Origin: Enchytraeus crypticus
Lineage: Eukaryota > Annelida > Clitellata > Enchytraeida > Enchytraeidae
Assembly: GCA_905160935.1 (NCBI GenBank)
Contig: CAJHZI010000191.1
Span: 668,501 to 732,500 of the forward strand
Direction: 5' to 3'
DNA length: 64,000 bases
The translations under genes and the position numbers were made by a program. Under the pieces are notes generated by a model. The model was not told where the DNA came from and did no database searches. It worked only from the letters and a program-made list of their open reading frames with translations. This document shows, piece by piece, positions 23,100-36,548 of this stretch; the first letter of the stretch is position 1, and the number at the start of each line of letters is the position of its first letter.

Positions 23100-24750
23100 T
23101 ATACTGGCAATAAACAGAAGCAAACCTCGTCGCAGCAAATTATTTTACAATAGAATAAATGGAAATAGCAACTAATATATATAAACTGAAGTAAACGACC
23201 CACAATTTGTTTCATTACAAACTGTCACTCTTAACCAATAAAATATGTTACGAATCGGAAAACTTGAATTTAACTAAATGAATAAAATTTATACAGTGGA
23301 TATAAACTAAAATACTGCCGTAAACCACATTATAAGTATACTGAAGATTTCGCGCACAATAACAAACACAAAGATTTAAGTTTAAATACAAATCAAACAA
23401 GGGGCACTCTGCTGTATTTCACTCAGACCACAGCTGCAGTGTTCATATAGCTAAATTTCAAACAAGAAGCCACGCATAGCAATATGCCAGCAGTCACAAA
23501 GGGGTGCTTTGAGCTTACTTAGCCTGATACGCATGACAAATATCTACAGCCAGTCAACCGAGACACACATACCCCCCCCCCGGACACTAGCCATAACAGC
23601 ATAGAGCATTTTCTGATTTTTCTCCTTTTCTCTTATGCATGCATCAGATCACAACTTTCACTGATCTCAGATTTTCTCATGTCCATAAGTTTCTCGTATT
23701 TGCTAAATTATCAAATTTTTTCGTGAAAATAAATCCAGGGGTTTTCAAGTTTTAAACTAATTGACTTAAAAATACATAAATACATCTACTAGTTCATAAG
23801 CAGTCAATACTTTTTACTATTTTCAGTTTACAGTACTTTAAATACATCCACCATTTCACATGTATTCAACATTTTCTAACTTTCATTTATATATAAACAC
23901 ACATATAAATTCTCGAGAATTTTTCTCATTTATAGGCCTACCTACACAAATCCCTCTATAACTATCATCCGCATTTACTCTCTAACATACTAATATGCAA
24001 GTATATCCATCATAAGTTTGCCTATTCACAAGTGTTTTCTTCTCATTATAATACTAAATTGCCTAAGCAGCAACTCAGTGTTGTCTTTTTACTAAATTGT
24101 TTTCAACAAAAGCCTCTATGTATTTTTTAAAACTTAATAACTTTTACACAGAAATAAAATGTTTATCTACCAATCAAAATATTAGTTTAATAAAGACATA
24201 TGGTCACTTTAAAAGAATAATACAAAATATTACCAATACTAGTGCAACTAAATGAGTGTTCCCTTGCTATGAACTTTATGTTCCTGTTATTGATATATAT
24301 ATATGACTCAGAGGCTGTGTAAGAACAGCCTATGCACGATATTCAGCAGCCATCCAGCATGCTTAGGCCAGCTATACCCTACCCTATCTATTAATATCAT
24401 TGAAAAAAACTACTAGGCCTACATGTAGTTTACATACGCGCCTATACATAATTCAAGACGGCCATCATGCTGAGTTTCATTACATAAAAGATCACAGGCT
24501 GGAAAGCTAATTGTTAGAAAGTGTCATTCAACCTGAAAGATTTACAAATGATTTCTTCTCAAGGCCCGTATTGTGCTTAAATAACGGATAAAGAGAGACT
24601 TAACGGAGATTTCGATGATCTAGAGCTCCATTATTTAATTTAGTCCTGGGTTGGATAAGTTGAAAAGCCTGTCTTAATATACTTATATAATATTCAAACT
24701 GCTGGTAAACGTCAATCATTTTAAGCACTATTGCAAATTAGAGAGTACTA
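23100..24750. other. Intergenic, no feature seen
   Basis: AT-rich spacer upstream of neurabin with a short poly-C tract at about 23572. I see no gene or RNA. Confidence 0.6.
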
Positions 24751-24769
24751 ATACATTAACACCAGAAAA

Positions 24770-25395
24770 TCCTCGAGAAATATTGAGTTACTGATAAACT
24801 TACAAAGTTGGTCCGAATCATTAGGAGTTTGTACAGCACAATATCTGCATGAATTGGATTAAATGCAGGAGCAACATTTAACAAGTTGAAGAAAATCATG
24901 AGTAGGCACGATGTCAAACTTAAGATTAAACTAAGAATTCTCAACTTCTGTGTGCTACCAATACTAATTTGAGGATGTGATTCGTGGAAATGAACAAAAG
25001 AAAACAAGGAAAGAAACAGAAAACAAATGGCTAAGTAGAATACTAAGAATCAGTTTCAAAGTCCATGTAACAAATGAGAACATTAGGATAAGGAAAAATC
25101 AACAAATGGTAAATGAAATCATCAAGAACAGAAGAATGAAATAGGCTGGACATGTGATGCGTATGGAACAATACAGAAATCCTCAAAAGATATTTAACTA
25201 CAAAGCCAATAGAAAAAGAACAGTGATTAGGACCCAAAAGATGATGGAAAGACTGCTTAGAAAAAGACCTTAAGGCAGCGGGAAGTTGCATTTATGGGAG
25301 AACAGAAGGACGAAAAAGAATGAGCATAAAGGAAATGGCGAACATCATAGAGAAATCTTGGGCTGGAACCATCCCTAGGATGATCAAATGACATG
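24770..25395 (+). mobile_element. Decayed LINE 3' part (reverse transcriptase C-terminus)
   Basis: Conceptual plus-strand peptides FNKLKKIMSRHDVKLKIKLR, ILNFCVLPILI.GCDSW and AGHVMRMEQYRNPQKIFNYK are typical of the region after the RT core in endonuclease-type LINEs. Several stops and frameshifts are present. The 3' end is near TGATCAAATGACATGATTTG. It is distinct from the 3773-6923 family. Confidence 0.75.
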
Positions 25396-25703
25396 ATTTG
25401 ACATTACATGAACCGCAAAATATGTTATTATGTTTGTTTTAGATACTTGAGAGAAGCCAATAGTTTGCACCACTAGTGTTCTTATCTTTAGATCATTTGT
25501 GTAATTATTTAAAGTTATTGATATTTGATAGCCAATATTATATGCTATGTAAACCTTACCATGTCAATTCATATTTGTCTATTTGCACAATATATGCCGC
25601 CCAATTAGGCTAATTACACCAACGTATCCCATTTAAGATAACATCTCATATATATGATATATTCATTTTTGGTATTTTTCTGATAATATTTCATTATAAT
25701 CTA

Positions 25704-25945
25704 TTTGAATGTCTCACTATCTCAGTGATTAGAGGCGTCAGGTAACGTCATGAAGCTTTAAATGACATATCCTATGGTGAATTCAATCCTTGTAGATTCG
25801 ATTCCCGGCCACGCTGAACAGAGTGTAAAATCTCAGATATTCATAGAACTGGCTACACGGAATATAGACTAAATTGCCTACGGTTTAAACATCTGGCATT
25901 AAAAGTGAAAAATATCAACATGGTTGATCATTTTACTATAATGTG

Positions 25946-26001
<56 letters not shown>

Positions 26002-26002
26002 G
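25704..26002 (+). mobile_element. tRNA-derived SINE, family 1, copy 2, with (TTA)n tail
   Basis: The body is collinear with the copy at 427: GTAACGTCATGAAGCTTTAA, GATTCGATTCCCGGCCACGC and GGTTGATCATTTTACTATAA. It ends in about 18 TTA units (25947-26002). Confidence 0.88.
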
Positions 26003-26649
26003 ACCAACTAGCCTAAATCGTCCTATAAACTATCTTAAATATCTATAAAAAATTGTCCTATTCAGTTGTACTATCCATTTTAATTATATACTATATAGCA
26101 GGATCGTAAATCGCGTTATTGAAGTTTCCAGTTATTAGCATTATATAACCAGTTTTAGACAAATAGTATAAAATAGCCTGGCAGGTTATATAAAAGAGTC
26201 GTGCTAGCTTCAGGCTATATTGCTGTTACACTATACAACACTGAGGAATTTATTATTTGACTTGTCTCATTAACCTGTATCTGACAGTAAAGCTACAAGC
26301 AGAATTGTAGGTCGCCCAGGCTGTAGTATATTAGAAACTAGATATGCTAATATAAGTTTGGACCCTGTGAATGCTTTAAGCCGAGTTAAGGTGAAAGAGA
26401 GCAATAAGTATAGTTCATTTTCACATTAACTTTTGGCCCATTTCTCTTATTAAAATGAGCAATATTTAATATTCATTTTCATAAATGAAATGAACAAAAC
26501 ACGTCCTATTAATCATAAAAAACATTTATAATTACTCATAAACAACGCAAGCAAAATTATTCCATTGAGCTGCTCTTGTGCAGAGCACTGTGTGAGGATA
26601 CATAAATAAAATCTAGTAGAGCTGTCTCATAGTAAAGATCCTTGAAGTG

Positions 26650-26998
26650 CTAATAAAAATCTCTTAGGGGCTAGTAGAGATCTCTGAGACCTACTAAAGA
26701 TCTCCGAGAGCTAGTAAAGATCTCTAAGGGCTAGTAAAGATCTCTCAGGGCTAGTAAAGATCTCTGAGGGCTAGTAAAGATCTCTGAGAGCTAGTAAAGA
26801 TCTCTGAGAGCTAGTAAAGATCTCTGAGAGCTAGTAAAGATCTCTGAGGGCTAGTAAAGATCTCTGAGAGCTAGTAAAGATCTCTGAGGGCTAGTAAAGA
26901 TCTCTGAGAGCTAGTAAAGATCTCTGAGGGCTAGTAAAGATCTCTGAGAGCTAGTAAAGATCTCTGAGGGCCAGTAAAGATCTCTGAGAGCTAGTAAA
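26650..26998. repeat. 20-bp minisatellite, about 17 copies, each with AGATCT
   Basis: Nearly identical units CTAGTAAAGATCTCTGAGAG with alternating last bases (GAG/GGG). The adjacent 26000-26640 and 27000-27780 hold no feature I can name. Confidence 0.97.
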
Positions 26999-27779
26999 TA
27001 TACAGCAACAGCCAAATACAGCAACAGGACTATCTTCAGACAAATGTATACTGGACCTCTGTCAATCTCAAACTTTTCCCAACAACAAGTATAGTCCTAA
27101 GAAGTTTTTAATCACTTTGGACCAAAACACGTCCAACCTTTTTCTTTAGAACAGTTTCAATTAACAGTGTTCTAAAATCCAAAATATTTATTAATTGAAT
27201 GAAAATATTTCAAAAGAAACTTATATTAGTAAGTAAGATAGTAGCTGCTTTAGCAATCCCATTCTAACCTTTAATTTAATCCTTCAAATTAAAGATCTGT
27301 ACTATTCATTAAATTAAATATTATTGAAAATACTCAATGAACATATAGCTTAGAATTCAAAGAGATCATAGACTCACTGACTTTAAAGAAACAGCATATT
27401 TAGGCCAAACTTTGCATGTCTTGACTGACACAATTATCTGTAATTAACATTTATTACACAGTGTAATCTACACTAGTTCAAGTGTAACTCTTGAGCTGTA
27501 ACCTTACTACTTTACTATCAAGAAAGGTCCCATTTAGAAGTACCTGACTTCATCTAATGGCACATAGTATTGCATGATTTCAGTTCTTATATTAAAAATC
27601 AATTAAAATTCTCTAACAAACAGATTCATTTCATTTCTTTTAATGCTTAGAAATAGTACACTTATAAGTTGTGATCTATTTTCAGGAAATCTTTTTACTT
27701 AAACCCATTGTTCAGTTACCCACAGGTCTTTTCATTTCTATTTGAACAGTATCCTTATGAAAGTCTTTCTACTTACACC

Positions 27780-28080
27780 TCTACTACTCTCTCTGTGGTG
27801 TTCTGAAAAGTGGCAGGTACAAGGTACACATTCATACACACAGTTTGCTTTCACATTACAAAGAGAGAACTCTGTAGATCAACAAGCTAATACCTTCGCA
27901 AAATATGTCTTAGCTGTACCTTAAGTAGTCTATGGCTTGAGAAAATATGCTTCTGAGATGGCTTCAAACAGTCTTACTCAGTTCTAGCTTAGTCACCTCA
28001 AAGAAACGTGCAGTTAACAATTGATCTATTCTTCAGTGTCCGAAACAATATTATGGGAACAAAACTTCTACATAGCATTA
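27780..28080. repeat. Dispersed repeat, copy 2 of the 16590 family
   Basis: GTGTTCTGAAAAGTGGCAGG, ATGCTTCTGAGATGGCTTCA and GTCCGAAACAATATTATGGG match the 16590-16905 repeat in order, at lower similarity. Confidence 0.55.
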
Positions 28081-28089
28081 CCAAAAAAT

Positions 28090-30080
28090 ATTTCTACTTA
28101 CAGTTACTATAAAACCTTTAATGAAATATCACTTCTTGTTAGCATCCATTTCCCTCATTACTTTCTTCTAGTTGATGGCCTTCATCATCCTCACCTTTAG
28201 TAGTGCTTGCTAAGTTTTCAGTTACAAACTTAAGGTCTATAAACTTTGCCAAACTAGTCTGCTTGTATTTTTCAAGTTTGCTATCCTCTACAAGTAGTAT
28301 TCCGTCACATTTGTTGAGGAATCACTCAATAATGCTTGCAGGTAGCAATCACGCAATTTTTCTGGTTCACAAATTAGGTGCATTTCTAATTTTCTCTTTC
28401 TGCTCTTTTTCTCTTTCTGTTTAAAAACAATCTTCAATGGCTACTAAAATAACTGAAACTCTTTAAACCAGCAATGCTCAACAATGTTATTTATATGGCT
28501 CCCTATGTATATATAGGATAAAATTTCGTACACTACTTTAGGTTCAATTGCATGATAATAATTTATACAGATACTCCTGTTGATCCGATATCAGTATGAT
28601 TTTAATATCTCTAAACAAAATCTACGATAAATAAAGTTACAAATTTTGAATGTTAAGAAAAGATGATATTCAAAACTTGAAAATGTTAAAAATGAGGCTA
28701 TGAAAAAGAATGAAGATCATATGGAACAGAAGAAGATCAGAAGAAGAAAATAAACGGAAATTTACATGACAAAGGGGTGTCAGATCCATTAGCTATTGAT
28801 AAATTTCTCTAGGGCTTTCATTTTTTATGGTGCAGTCTGTACACAATTGTAGGATTACCAAAAGCTATACTTCAAAACAGTAATATCCTATTCCTATCCA
28901 TTTCCAAGAGAAAATTTAGACAGTATACACTGGCTTCCTATAGCCTTTCCTCAGAGCTGCATGTGTTGCACTTTCAAAAAACAAGGATGTCTTTGGCTGA
29001 ATTATCATATTTCTAATACTCCACAAGTATAAGAACTTCATCAAATCCAAAACACTTCTGCATAACTTGATAATGCATTAACCTCAAGAATTAGGAGTAT
29101 TATTTTTAAATAATCAAAATCCCAATGTACTGAAAGCTTGGATCATGGATAGTGATACCCATCATAAGATATAGGTCGATTAAAGAAAGTAAAAAAATAT
29201 TGAAATGACATATATAGAAATCTGATATAGGCAACTCTATAAAAATGTGTAGTCGGAGGCTCGAGTAAATAGTCGGGTAGAAAGTGTGTACAATTAAATG
29301 GATTAATTATAGAAAAGTAAAAGCCAATATACCTCATATTATTAGAAAGATCTAGTACAGACCACTCGGTTGATTTAGTGCTTGATTCAAGGCAAAATCT
29401 TAAATTTAATACAGTAAGCTAACGATGCTTATGCATGAAAGGAAAAGAACCCACAAAACAAAACTCTTGAACCTCCACAAAATTTAAGAGCCTTAAGAAG
29501 GTAACGAGAAATGAGAACCTGATAAAAAGTGTGCTTTGTTCATTAATTTCACTTTAATTTCTATTTTAATTTGATAGGGACTGCGTAGCATATACTTTCA
29601 AACTTTAGTAATTAAGTAAACTGGATCATACTTGCACTTCCACCCTCTTTCAAGTTTGAATAAACACAATTTATGAGTTCCCACAATTTATAATTAATTT
29701 TGTGTAAAAAATAAAAGTTGAAAATAGAAGCTTTGAACAGCTCAAAATCAAAGAAGTTTTTGTTAATTTTCATATTACATAGCTACTTCTAATGTGGGGA
29801 TCACAAATTTGGTAGCATTCCCTAATTTTATCAATTCTGTTTTGAAATTGATTAGAGCCAGCACTGGCCTAGCAGGAACTAGTCATCTCGACTGATTGTT
29901 AAAATTTCTAGCTTGCTATTTGATTTCTAATTGTCTATTAGCGCGCCATTCACAAGTACTGCTATATTTCCAATGTTAGTCTATAAAAATTGAAGTATTA
30001 GAAGCATCGAATTGAACTACATGATATTTCAAGTATCAAACAGATCTCAATTATTGTTTCACATTTTCAATAAGTGTAAT
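28090..30080. other. Intergenic, no feature seen
   Basis: AT-rich spacer. I see no exon-like conserved reading frame, RNA gene or clear repeat. Confidence 0.55.
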
Positions 30081-30089
30081 TTTAAACTT

Positions 30090-30240
30090 TAAAAATAACA
30101 ATAACAATTATTAGAGTACTATTGTCGTCTATAAAAACATTAAGCACTATTAAGACAAATCTAAGCCGGTAAGAAAAAAGACGGTCCAACACAGAGTAAA
30201 TTCCAGAATCCAGAAAATCAGTCTAAAGATTTAATTATTT
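30090..30240. repeat. Dispersed repeat, paired with 53255-53420
   Basis: TTAAGCACTATTAAGACAAA, AAGCCGGTAAGAAAAAAGAC and CCAGAATCCAGAAAATCA are matched in the same order at about 53310-53390. Class unknown. The following 30250-31370 is AT-rich with a few GTGTAATTATG repeats near 30960-31040. Confidence 0.5.
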
Positions 30241-31374
30241 ATATAGCCTAAAGAACCCATGTATTATTCATTTATATATCACAATTGCATCCACGGTTAC
30301 TAATCTAATATGTAATCCGGTAGAGTAGACATATTTTATTGAACTTTCTTTAGGCAGCCTAATTATAGACATAATTAGGTAAATAGATGAACACATAAAA
30401 ATACATTAAATAAAAGTAATAAAAAATAACACTGAATAGATCCGGAACTACACCTTGACAAGAAAAGTCATTAAATCTAGACATATTCTCAACTTATCAT
30501 TGATTTGTTCTTTTACCGCCAAAAGTAATTAAAATATTATATGAGCAGAAATATCAGGCAAGATGAATACGAGTGATAATTGAAACGATTAGGGCTTCTT
30601 AGAGCTCTACTTAAATTATGGTTGATATCGAACTTGTCAATGTCGTGATATAACGACTAGTTTGTAAGTTCCCCAGTTCTGTTCAATTTTTGTACATAAT
30701 CCTAAAGGAGGAGAGATAGGAGAAATGCTAACTATACGTAATTATACTTTATACACATAATTATGCAATAATTATTCATAATTAAACAATAAGAAATATA
30801 ATTACACACAATATGGCGAATTCTAGACACTAATTGCTTCAAAGTTTATAATTTTAACGATATATGGTTTGAAAGACAAAGAGGGGGTTTAAATTTTTTA
30901 TTATAGAATTTTCAATCTGTTAAAATGTACTGTAGTACCCTCTACATTGTGTGATATTATAACCATTATTGTATGATTCTGTATAATTATGTAAGATCTT
31001 AGTGTAATTATGTGTAAGTATAGCATAATTATGTGTAATTAGTAGTTATCACATCTCTTCACCTTTATGATCAGTGAACAAGAACTGTTATAAGAAAGCA
31101 ACAACAACAGCATATCGTAATCAAAAGTCATTCTCCATTATAGTAGTTAAGAATAACTAACTTTTAAAAAGCGAATGACAAAATTATTCTGCTATGCATT
31201 GCTTATATGCTATGACTGTTTACTTAACACTCTGCATTGAATCATCGCAACTGAATGTATTATGCTGTCGTGTATTTGGTACAACTGGTGCTTATGGCAT
31301 GTGTAGTCTCAATAAGTTATAATAAGTTATAAGTGTCTCAATAAAAGACTATTGTTATTGCATGAAGGAGAACG

Positions 31375-31600
31375 GCAGGATTTAGCGCAATCGGTTTAGC
31401 TGCGCGTCAATTGAATGAATTAAGTTAAGCAACTTAAGCTACATCGAGCTCGGTTAGTACGCAGCTGGGTGACCATCTTGGAAAACCGAGGTTGACAGCT
31501 TTGAATGAAAAAATCCCCATAGAGTTGGAAGGTTATTCTTAAATCAGCATCGGTTGCAATCGATGCGCTACCGAAAGGATTCGGAAAGGCAACGATTAAA
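31375..31600 (+). mobile_element. Chimeric SINE-like sequence with tRNA-like and 5S-like parts
   Basis: TTTAGCGCAATCGGTTTAGC resembles a tRNA A-box region. It is followed by GTTAAGCAAC, GAGCTCGGTTAGTACGCAGC and TGGGTGACCATCTTGG, which resembles the 3' half of 5S rRNA. A non-RNA body follows. Only one such copy is in the window. Confidence 0.5.
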
Positions 31601-31994
31601 CATGGAAAGAATGAATTGTCAAAAACTACAAAAAACAGCCAATAAGAAAGAAAACTCTGTATCACATGCAGTTATCAAGTGTGTAACCATTCGACCTAAA
31701 AGTCATGATAATATGTGACAACTGATACAGCGTGTTGATCTCTGCAAATTAGGAATCTTAGAAAACCAATAGATTAAAATAACTATTAGGATACTGTTAA
31801 ACTTTTACACTTTGAAATTATAGAAAATATGTGATGAAACGATAACCTATATTAAATGATCACTTCAGGTCAAACTTAGATTAGAACTACATCATTGAAA
31901 GGTATATTCCGGGTGTCATAGAAGCGTAAGCTATAAGATAATTGGGAGGCCAACAATGTTTTGCGTGATGTAGCTTTGTTCCTATCGCTTGTTT

Positions 31995-32150
31995 CATAAA
32001 GTCTAATTTTTCTTAGCGCACTATCTATTGGCAGGTCCATGGCATATAACTTCACGTATTTCTATCCTCGGCCTTTCTTCATATCAACATATGAATTAGC
32101 TATTAACTAATCCAACATCCCAAGTCTCGGTCTTCCTCTAACTTTTTTCT
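31995..32150 (-). mobile_element. 3' fragment of an RTE-like LINE, minus strand
   Basis: GCGCACTATCTATTGGCAGGTCCATGG and CATATCAACATATGAATT are diverged reverse complements of the 3' tail seen at 6820-6910. Nothing else is seen in 32150-32690. Confidence 0.6.
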
Positions 32151-32689
32151 AAAGTCTTTATTAAATTATTAATTACAATGAACTCTTTACTGAAACGCAA
32201 TTTATGGGGTAGAAGAGGCAAAAGCTGGCGTATAGGCCTTAAATGTTGTAGCTATTACGTTAGTTAAGGCAAACTTTCAGACAAACAAATCAACTATTAA
32301 TAAATTTAATAACAACAATCCACACTGTATATGAACGTTGCAAAGTTTTAAGCAAAAGTTTACTTTAAGGCAAGACTACAGAATCATTTAAACTACGCAT
32401 AACAGCAGATGATCGTAAAAGAGATCAAACATTGTAAAACACAGATATATACTCAATCCAATAATTATAATAGGGACCTACATAAATCACCATGCACGTA
32501 GCCTATCTATACTTTAAAATAATGCTTTCAGTAGCATATCTGCTAAGAGATGTACTAAATGAAATACACTGTAGAAATCACAGTATATAGTAGTATTTAC
32601 CTAAAGAATAAATAACTACTTGAAAATTCGGCACAATTTAACGCAATAAGAAAACCCTACTGAATATACAACTAGCATACAAAATTAAT

Positions 32690-32970
32690 CATCATCATTT
32701 TCCCTTGAATCTCAGTTTATCTAGGGTCGGGATACGAATAGACCTTCTTCACTGCTCTCTGTGGGGTGACGAACTTTTCATTCGGCTTAGAAAAATTTAG
32801 TATTTATTTCTGAAGCTTAGGCACTCACCAACCGAATGCCCTTTCTGACGTTGGTTCGGATCTTAGTACTTTGTCAGCCTTTACGACACTTAATGCTTTG
32901 TCGTCTTTTACGACACATGCAGTACATGGTTGGTCTATTCTTCACCAACCCGGACACAACACGGGTAGGC
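32690..32970. repeat. Longest copy of the GATGAT-linked dispersed repeat
   Basis: CATCATCATTTTCCCTTGAA, CTAGGGTCGGGATACGAATA, CTCACCAACCGAATGCCCTT, TTACGACACATGC and CCCGGACACAACACGGG occur in order. It links the short copies near 17500 and 59535 with the 16590 family, so these may be pieces of one element. Confidence 0.75.
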
Positions 32971-33747
32971 CTAACACAAGCATTTAAAAATACTATACCA
33001 AAATAACTGCAATGTTAAAATTTCAATGACAGAAATTAATTGAAACCATAATCAGCTTAAATTTAAACAAGATGTTAACGTCTGGAGCCCGGAATAGATC
33101 AATCAAAATTTAACACCAGGGAATAGAATGGTCAGAACTGAAGAAACCAGTGAAGAATCTTCAAAATTTAGCATTCAATTTTGGTCTATAAATATTAAAG
33201 CAAGTAGGATCAATCAATGAGTGCCATTTAGCTTCAGTGCCTGAAAGAATGCACAGATGAATTCAGTAATAAAGATTCAGAAAGTAGAGCAAACAATTGA
33301 ATGGTCTAGGCCAACACTGGCCCAGATATAACTAGTTATGGCGTCATTTAGAAGTCCATGCCCTATTTCAGAGATACGCAAGGAACTCAGGGTTCCAAAA
33401 TCTGTCTGCACATCTAAGAAATCACGTTGACATGAAAGTTGCCATAAAAACTACTTTTATAGCCTTTCTACTTCTACTTCAAAAACTTCAGAACATTGGT
33501 ATTTGTAACAAGCTGAGAGTTGAATTCAAGATCGTTCACTTCAAAGCAACTACACGAAAATTAGCAACTACATGCAAGCCCTGGCAACGCAAGAGTATAT
33601 GTCGTATATCATAGAATAGCAGCTCACACTCTACAGTACATTGCTAATTTAACAGCACGACTATAAACTGCAATTCAAATAAATAAACAATCTGCAACAG
33701 GAGGGATAAACTTCAAACAACAACATGAGTACAAACACAAGACACAC

Positions 33748-33886
<139 letters not shown>

Positions 33887-33960
33887 ACTAGATAAATTAT
33901 GGATCAATGCCTAGTGTGTTTATCTGATAATCTGATAGTCCAGTGAACCAAGTACAAAGC

Positions 33961-34030
33961 CTGTGTTGACGTCCCTGACATCATCCCTGGATGAGGAAAC
34001 GGATGTTAAGCCTTTATTATTATTATTATT
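33961..34030 (+). mobile_element. Short SINE-tail insertion with (TTA)n end
   Basis: GACGTCCCTGACATCATCCC, then GGATGAGGAAACGGATGTTA and a TTA run, flanked by AAAGCC on both sides. It has no tRNA-like head. 34040-35700 is AT-rich spacer or PLPP 3' flank with nothing I can name. Confidence 0.75.
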
Positions 34031-35710
34031 AAAGCCGAGATTGGTCAATGGCAATTGAATGTCCTCTAAGGTCCCAGGTACATACAGTATCAGAGCCAGC
34101 TGCTGTCAAATGGCGCCGTATATGAAAAAATATGATCATTCATGAAAGGACTAAAACTGCAGTTTGTAAAGCAGTCTCAACGACTGATTACCGGTCAAGA
34201 CACCGCTAAAGCAGTCTCACACTCAAGTTCGTTAAAAACTATAACATAAGGGCATATAATGTAACAAATCTATTAATATAATGCATTTAAACAAGATTTC
34301 AGTGATTCATAGACATCAGGCAGATTAATATCACGACATTGCCAATTAATATTTTAACAGCAACTTTAACTGTAGATATTTACATAAGTTCTATACTGAA
34401 GTTCTACACAGTTACTACATCCTACGGATAATTTATAATATACACAGATATGCTCCTAGCCTCCTAGATATAATTAATACACTAAATTGCTAAAAAAACA
34501 ATAAAATATGAATTGACCTAAAAACCTACTAATTTATTAAAGATACAAAAGATATTTAGTAAGAATTGCATGATTTTTTAACACTACTAATGCAATCAAA
34601 CAAACTGTGTAAAATGAAGATAAAATATTCATTTGACCAACAAGGAAGACAAAAAACAATGCAAGCCCTATGATACCTCAAATCTTCTCATCATTACATT
34701 TCATAAAATGTACACCTGTGTCATGAGAGGTAAAGCACATTCCAAAACAATAAACACAAATTAGTTTTACTGCGATTGTACTAAGTAATACATCTATCTA
34801 CCTGATTTCTTACAAATGGTTTCACAGGAGAGGGTCTAATAGTTTGCTCAAACTATTGCCGATGTCGTTTGCATCTCATTTTAAAATTCTATTCAAATCT
34901 AGCTTTACATCATTACCGAAAAAGGAAATATGACACTTGTAAGCTACATATATGTGCAAATTCCTACCTTAACTTAAAAAGTAAAACACTTTAGATAAAA
35001 CATTATACTTCTGTGTTTCATTTCCATAAATTTTAGGCTCTTCACTGGCTAAAGGTAACCCAATTATATACTATTTCATAAGCAATAAACAATTCACATG
35101 CTTTTAAACTTAACAGCCAAAAAGCAAATAGACATATGATATAGATCAATAGAATCTCAAATTACTATAGAACTATGAATTATGAGACTGTGAAATGTGA
35201 GACTGTGAGTTGTATAATTAGGGGTAAGGAGTAGTTGCAGAAAATATACATATAATTACAGTGTTTTTAACAACAACAAGTCAAAAACATTGCTTCAATA
35301 TTCATATATATACAAATTTAAAAGAATCTCATATCAGCAGTCATTGAGCTCAATTTTAACAATCATATTGTGAAATATTTATTGGACAGTTATTGGAGAA
35401 TTTCAAAATAAGCTTTTCACAAGTAGACACTTAAACAATTCACATGTAGTAAGTGGAAATTGCATAAACACCTGCAATTAGGTCCTTGCAATGTAAGCGA
35501 CAGGAAGTATAGTTTTAATACAGACTAGAGAAATACAAGTCGCTAAAAAAGACACTGTTGTACTATAATATAAATACACTGCATTCGCAAAGAGCTAAAA
35601 GAAACTCAATAGTTTACAGATAAAAGCATTGTAACATAAGTTCTCATTAGATACATAATGCAGTTATTGCAATATTTAACATAAAAATATACCACACATT
35701 GTACAAAGAC

Positions 35711-35731
35711 TTTATTTTATTTTTATTGAAT
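35711..35731 (-). terminator. Candidate polyadenylation signals of PLPP
   Basis: On the minus strand this reads AATAAAAATAAAATAAAG, about 650 nt after the PLPP stop codon. It is a plausible poly(A) signal cluster, but AATAAA is common in such AT-rich DNA. Confidence 0.35.
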
Positions 35732-36374
35732 CCTAGAGAGATCGTTAATTCAACTAAGCTCTTGTAATTGTTTGTTCTAAAAAATAATTTGCACTATAAT
35801 TCTAGAATATAATTTGTTCTCTAAAATACCGTTCAACTCTGGATTCATAAATTTAAGGAAAGACAATTCTTAATTTGCGACCAAGCTCGATGTACACGGC
35901 AGAGAACCATAGTAAGAATATATTCACATTCCCATACAACACATCACTCAGCCAGTAGTAAATGCATGGCTAGAGGGCCTTTTACACATAATTCTACAAA
36001 ATATAATCCTACAAAATATAAAAGATATAATCAGTTACAACTTTCCAACAGAAGATTTTAGCAGCAATATTGAAGTATTCATATCAGAGATCTGCCTTGT
36101 AAAGACTCTCAGAAACAAAAGCTAAAAAAATTATTCTTACACTAGTTTCATTGCTTGAAACATCAGTGACGAAAGAATACACACAAACTCTCCATTTTAA
36201 CACTATATAGTAATAATTTACTTGGCATATACTTTATAACAAAATAAAGGTCTAAAGAACGACACACACGACTGAGACTATATCTTCATGTCACACAGAG
36301 TCACCGAATAGTAGAAACAAGGAAAAATATTAGAAACCAGGGATCCAGATTGAACCGGATAGTCTGACAAACTG

Positions 36375-36548
36375 CTAAACAGCCTGTATGGAGGAAGCGA
36401 AGGCACGATGAGAGTTGTTGTCATCGTTGTAGCGACCAGTGGCGGCTGACTGAGGCACTATCGGCAGGTCAGTCCCATCAGTGTTATTAGACAGGCTCGG
36501 TACATCGGAGTTACACCGCTTCCACAACACACGAGAAATATGCAGAGC
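36375..36548 (-). CDS. PLPP: PLPP exon 6, end of TM6 and C-terminal tail
   Basis: Acceptor TTTGTAG|GCT in phase 0, then ALHISRVLWKRC and a Ser/Asn-rich tail ending SSIQAV and TAG. Confidence 0.9.
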   Translation of the reverse strand, partial: ALHISRVLWKRCNSDVPSLSNNTDGTDLPIVPQSAATGRYNDDNNSHRAFASSIQAV

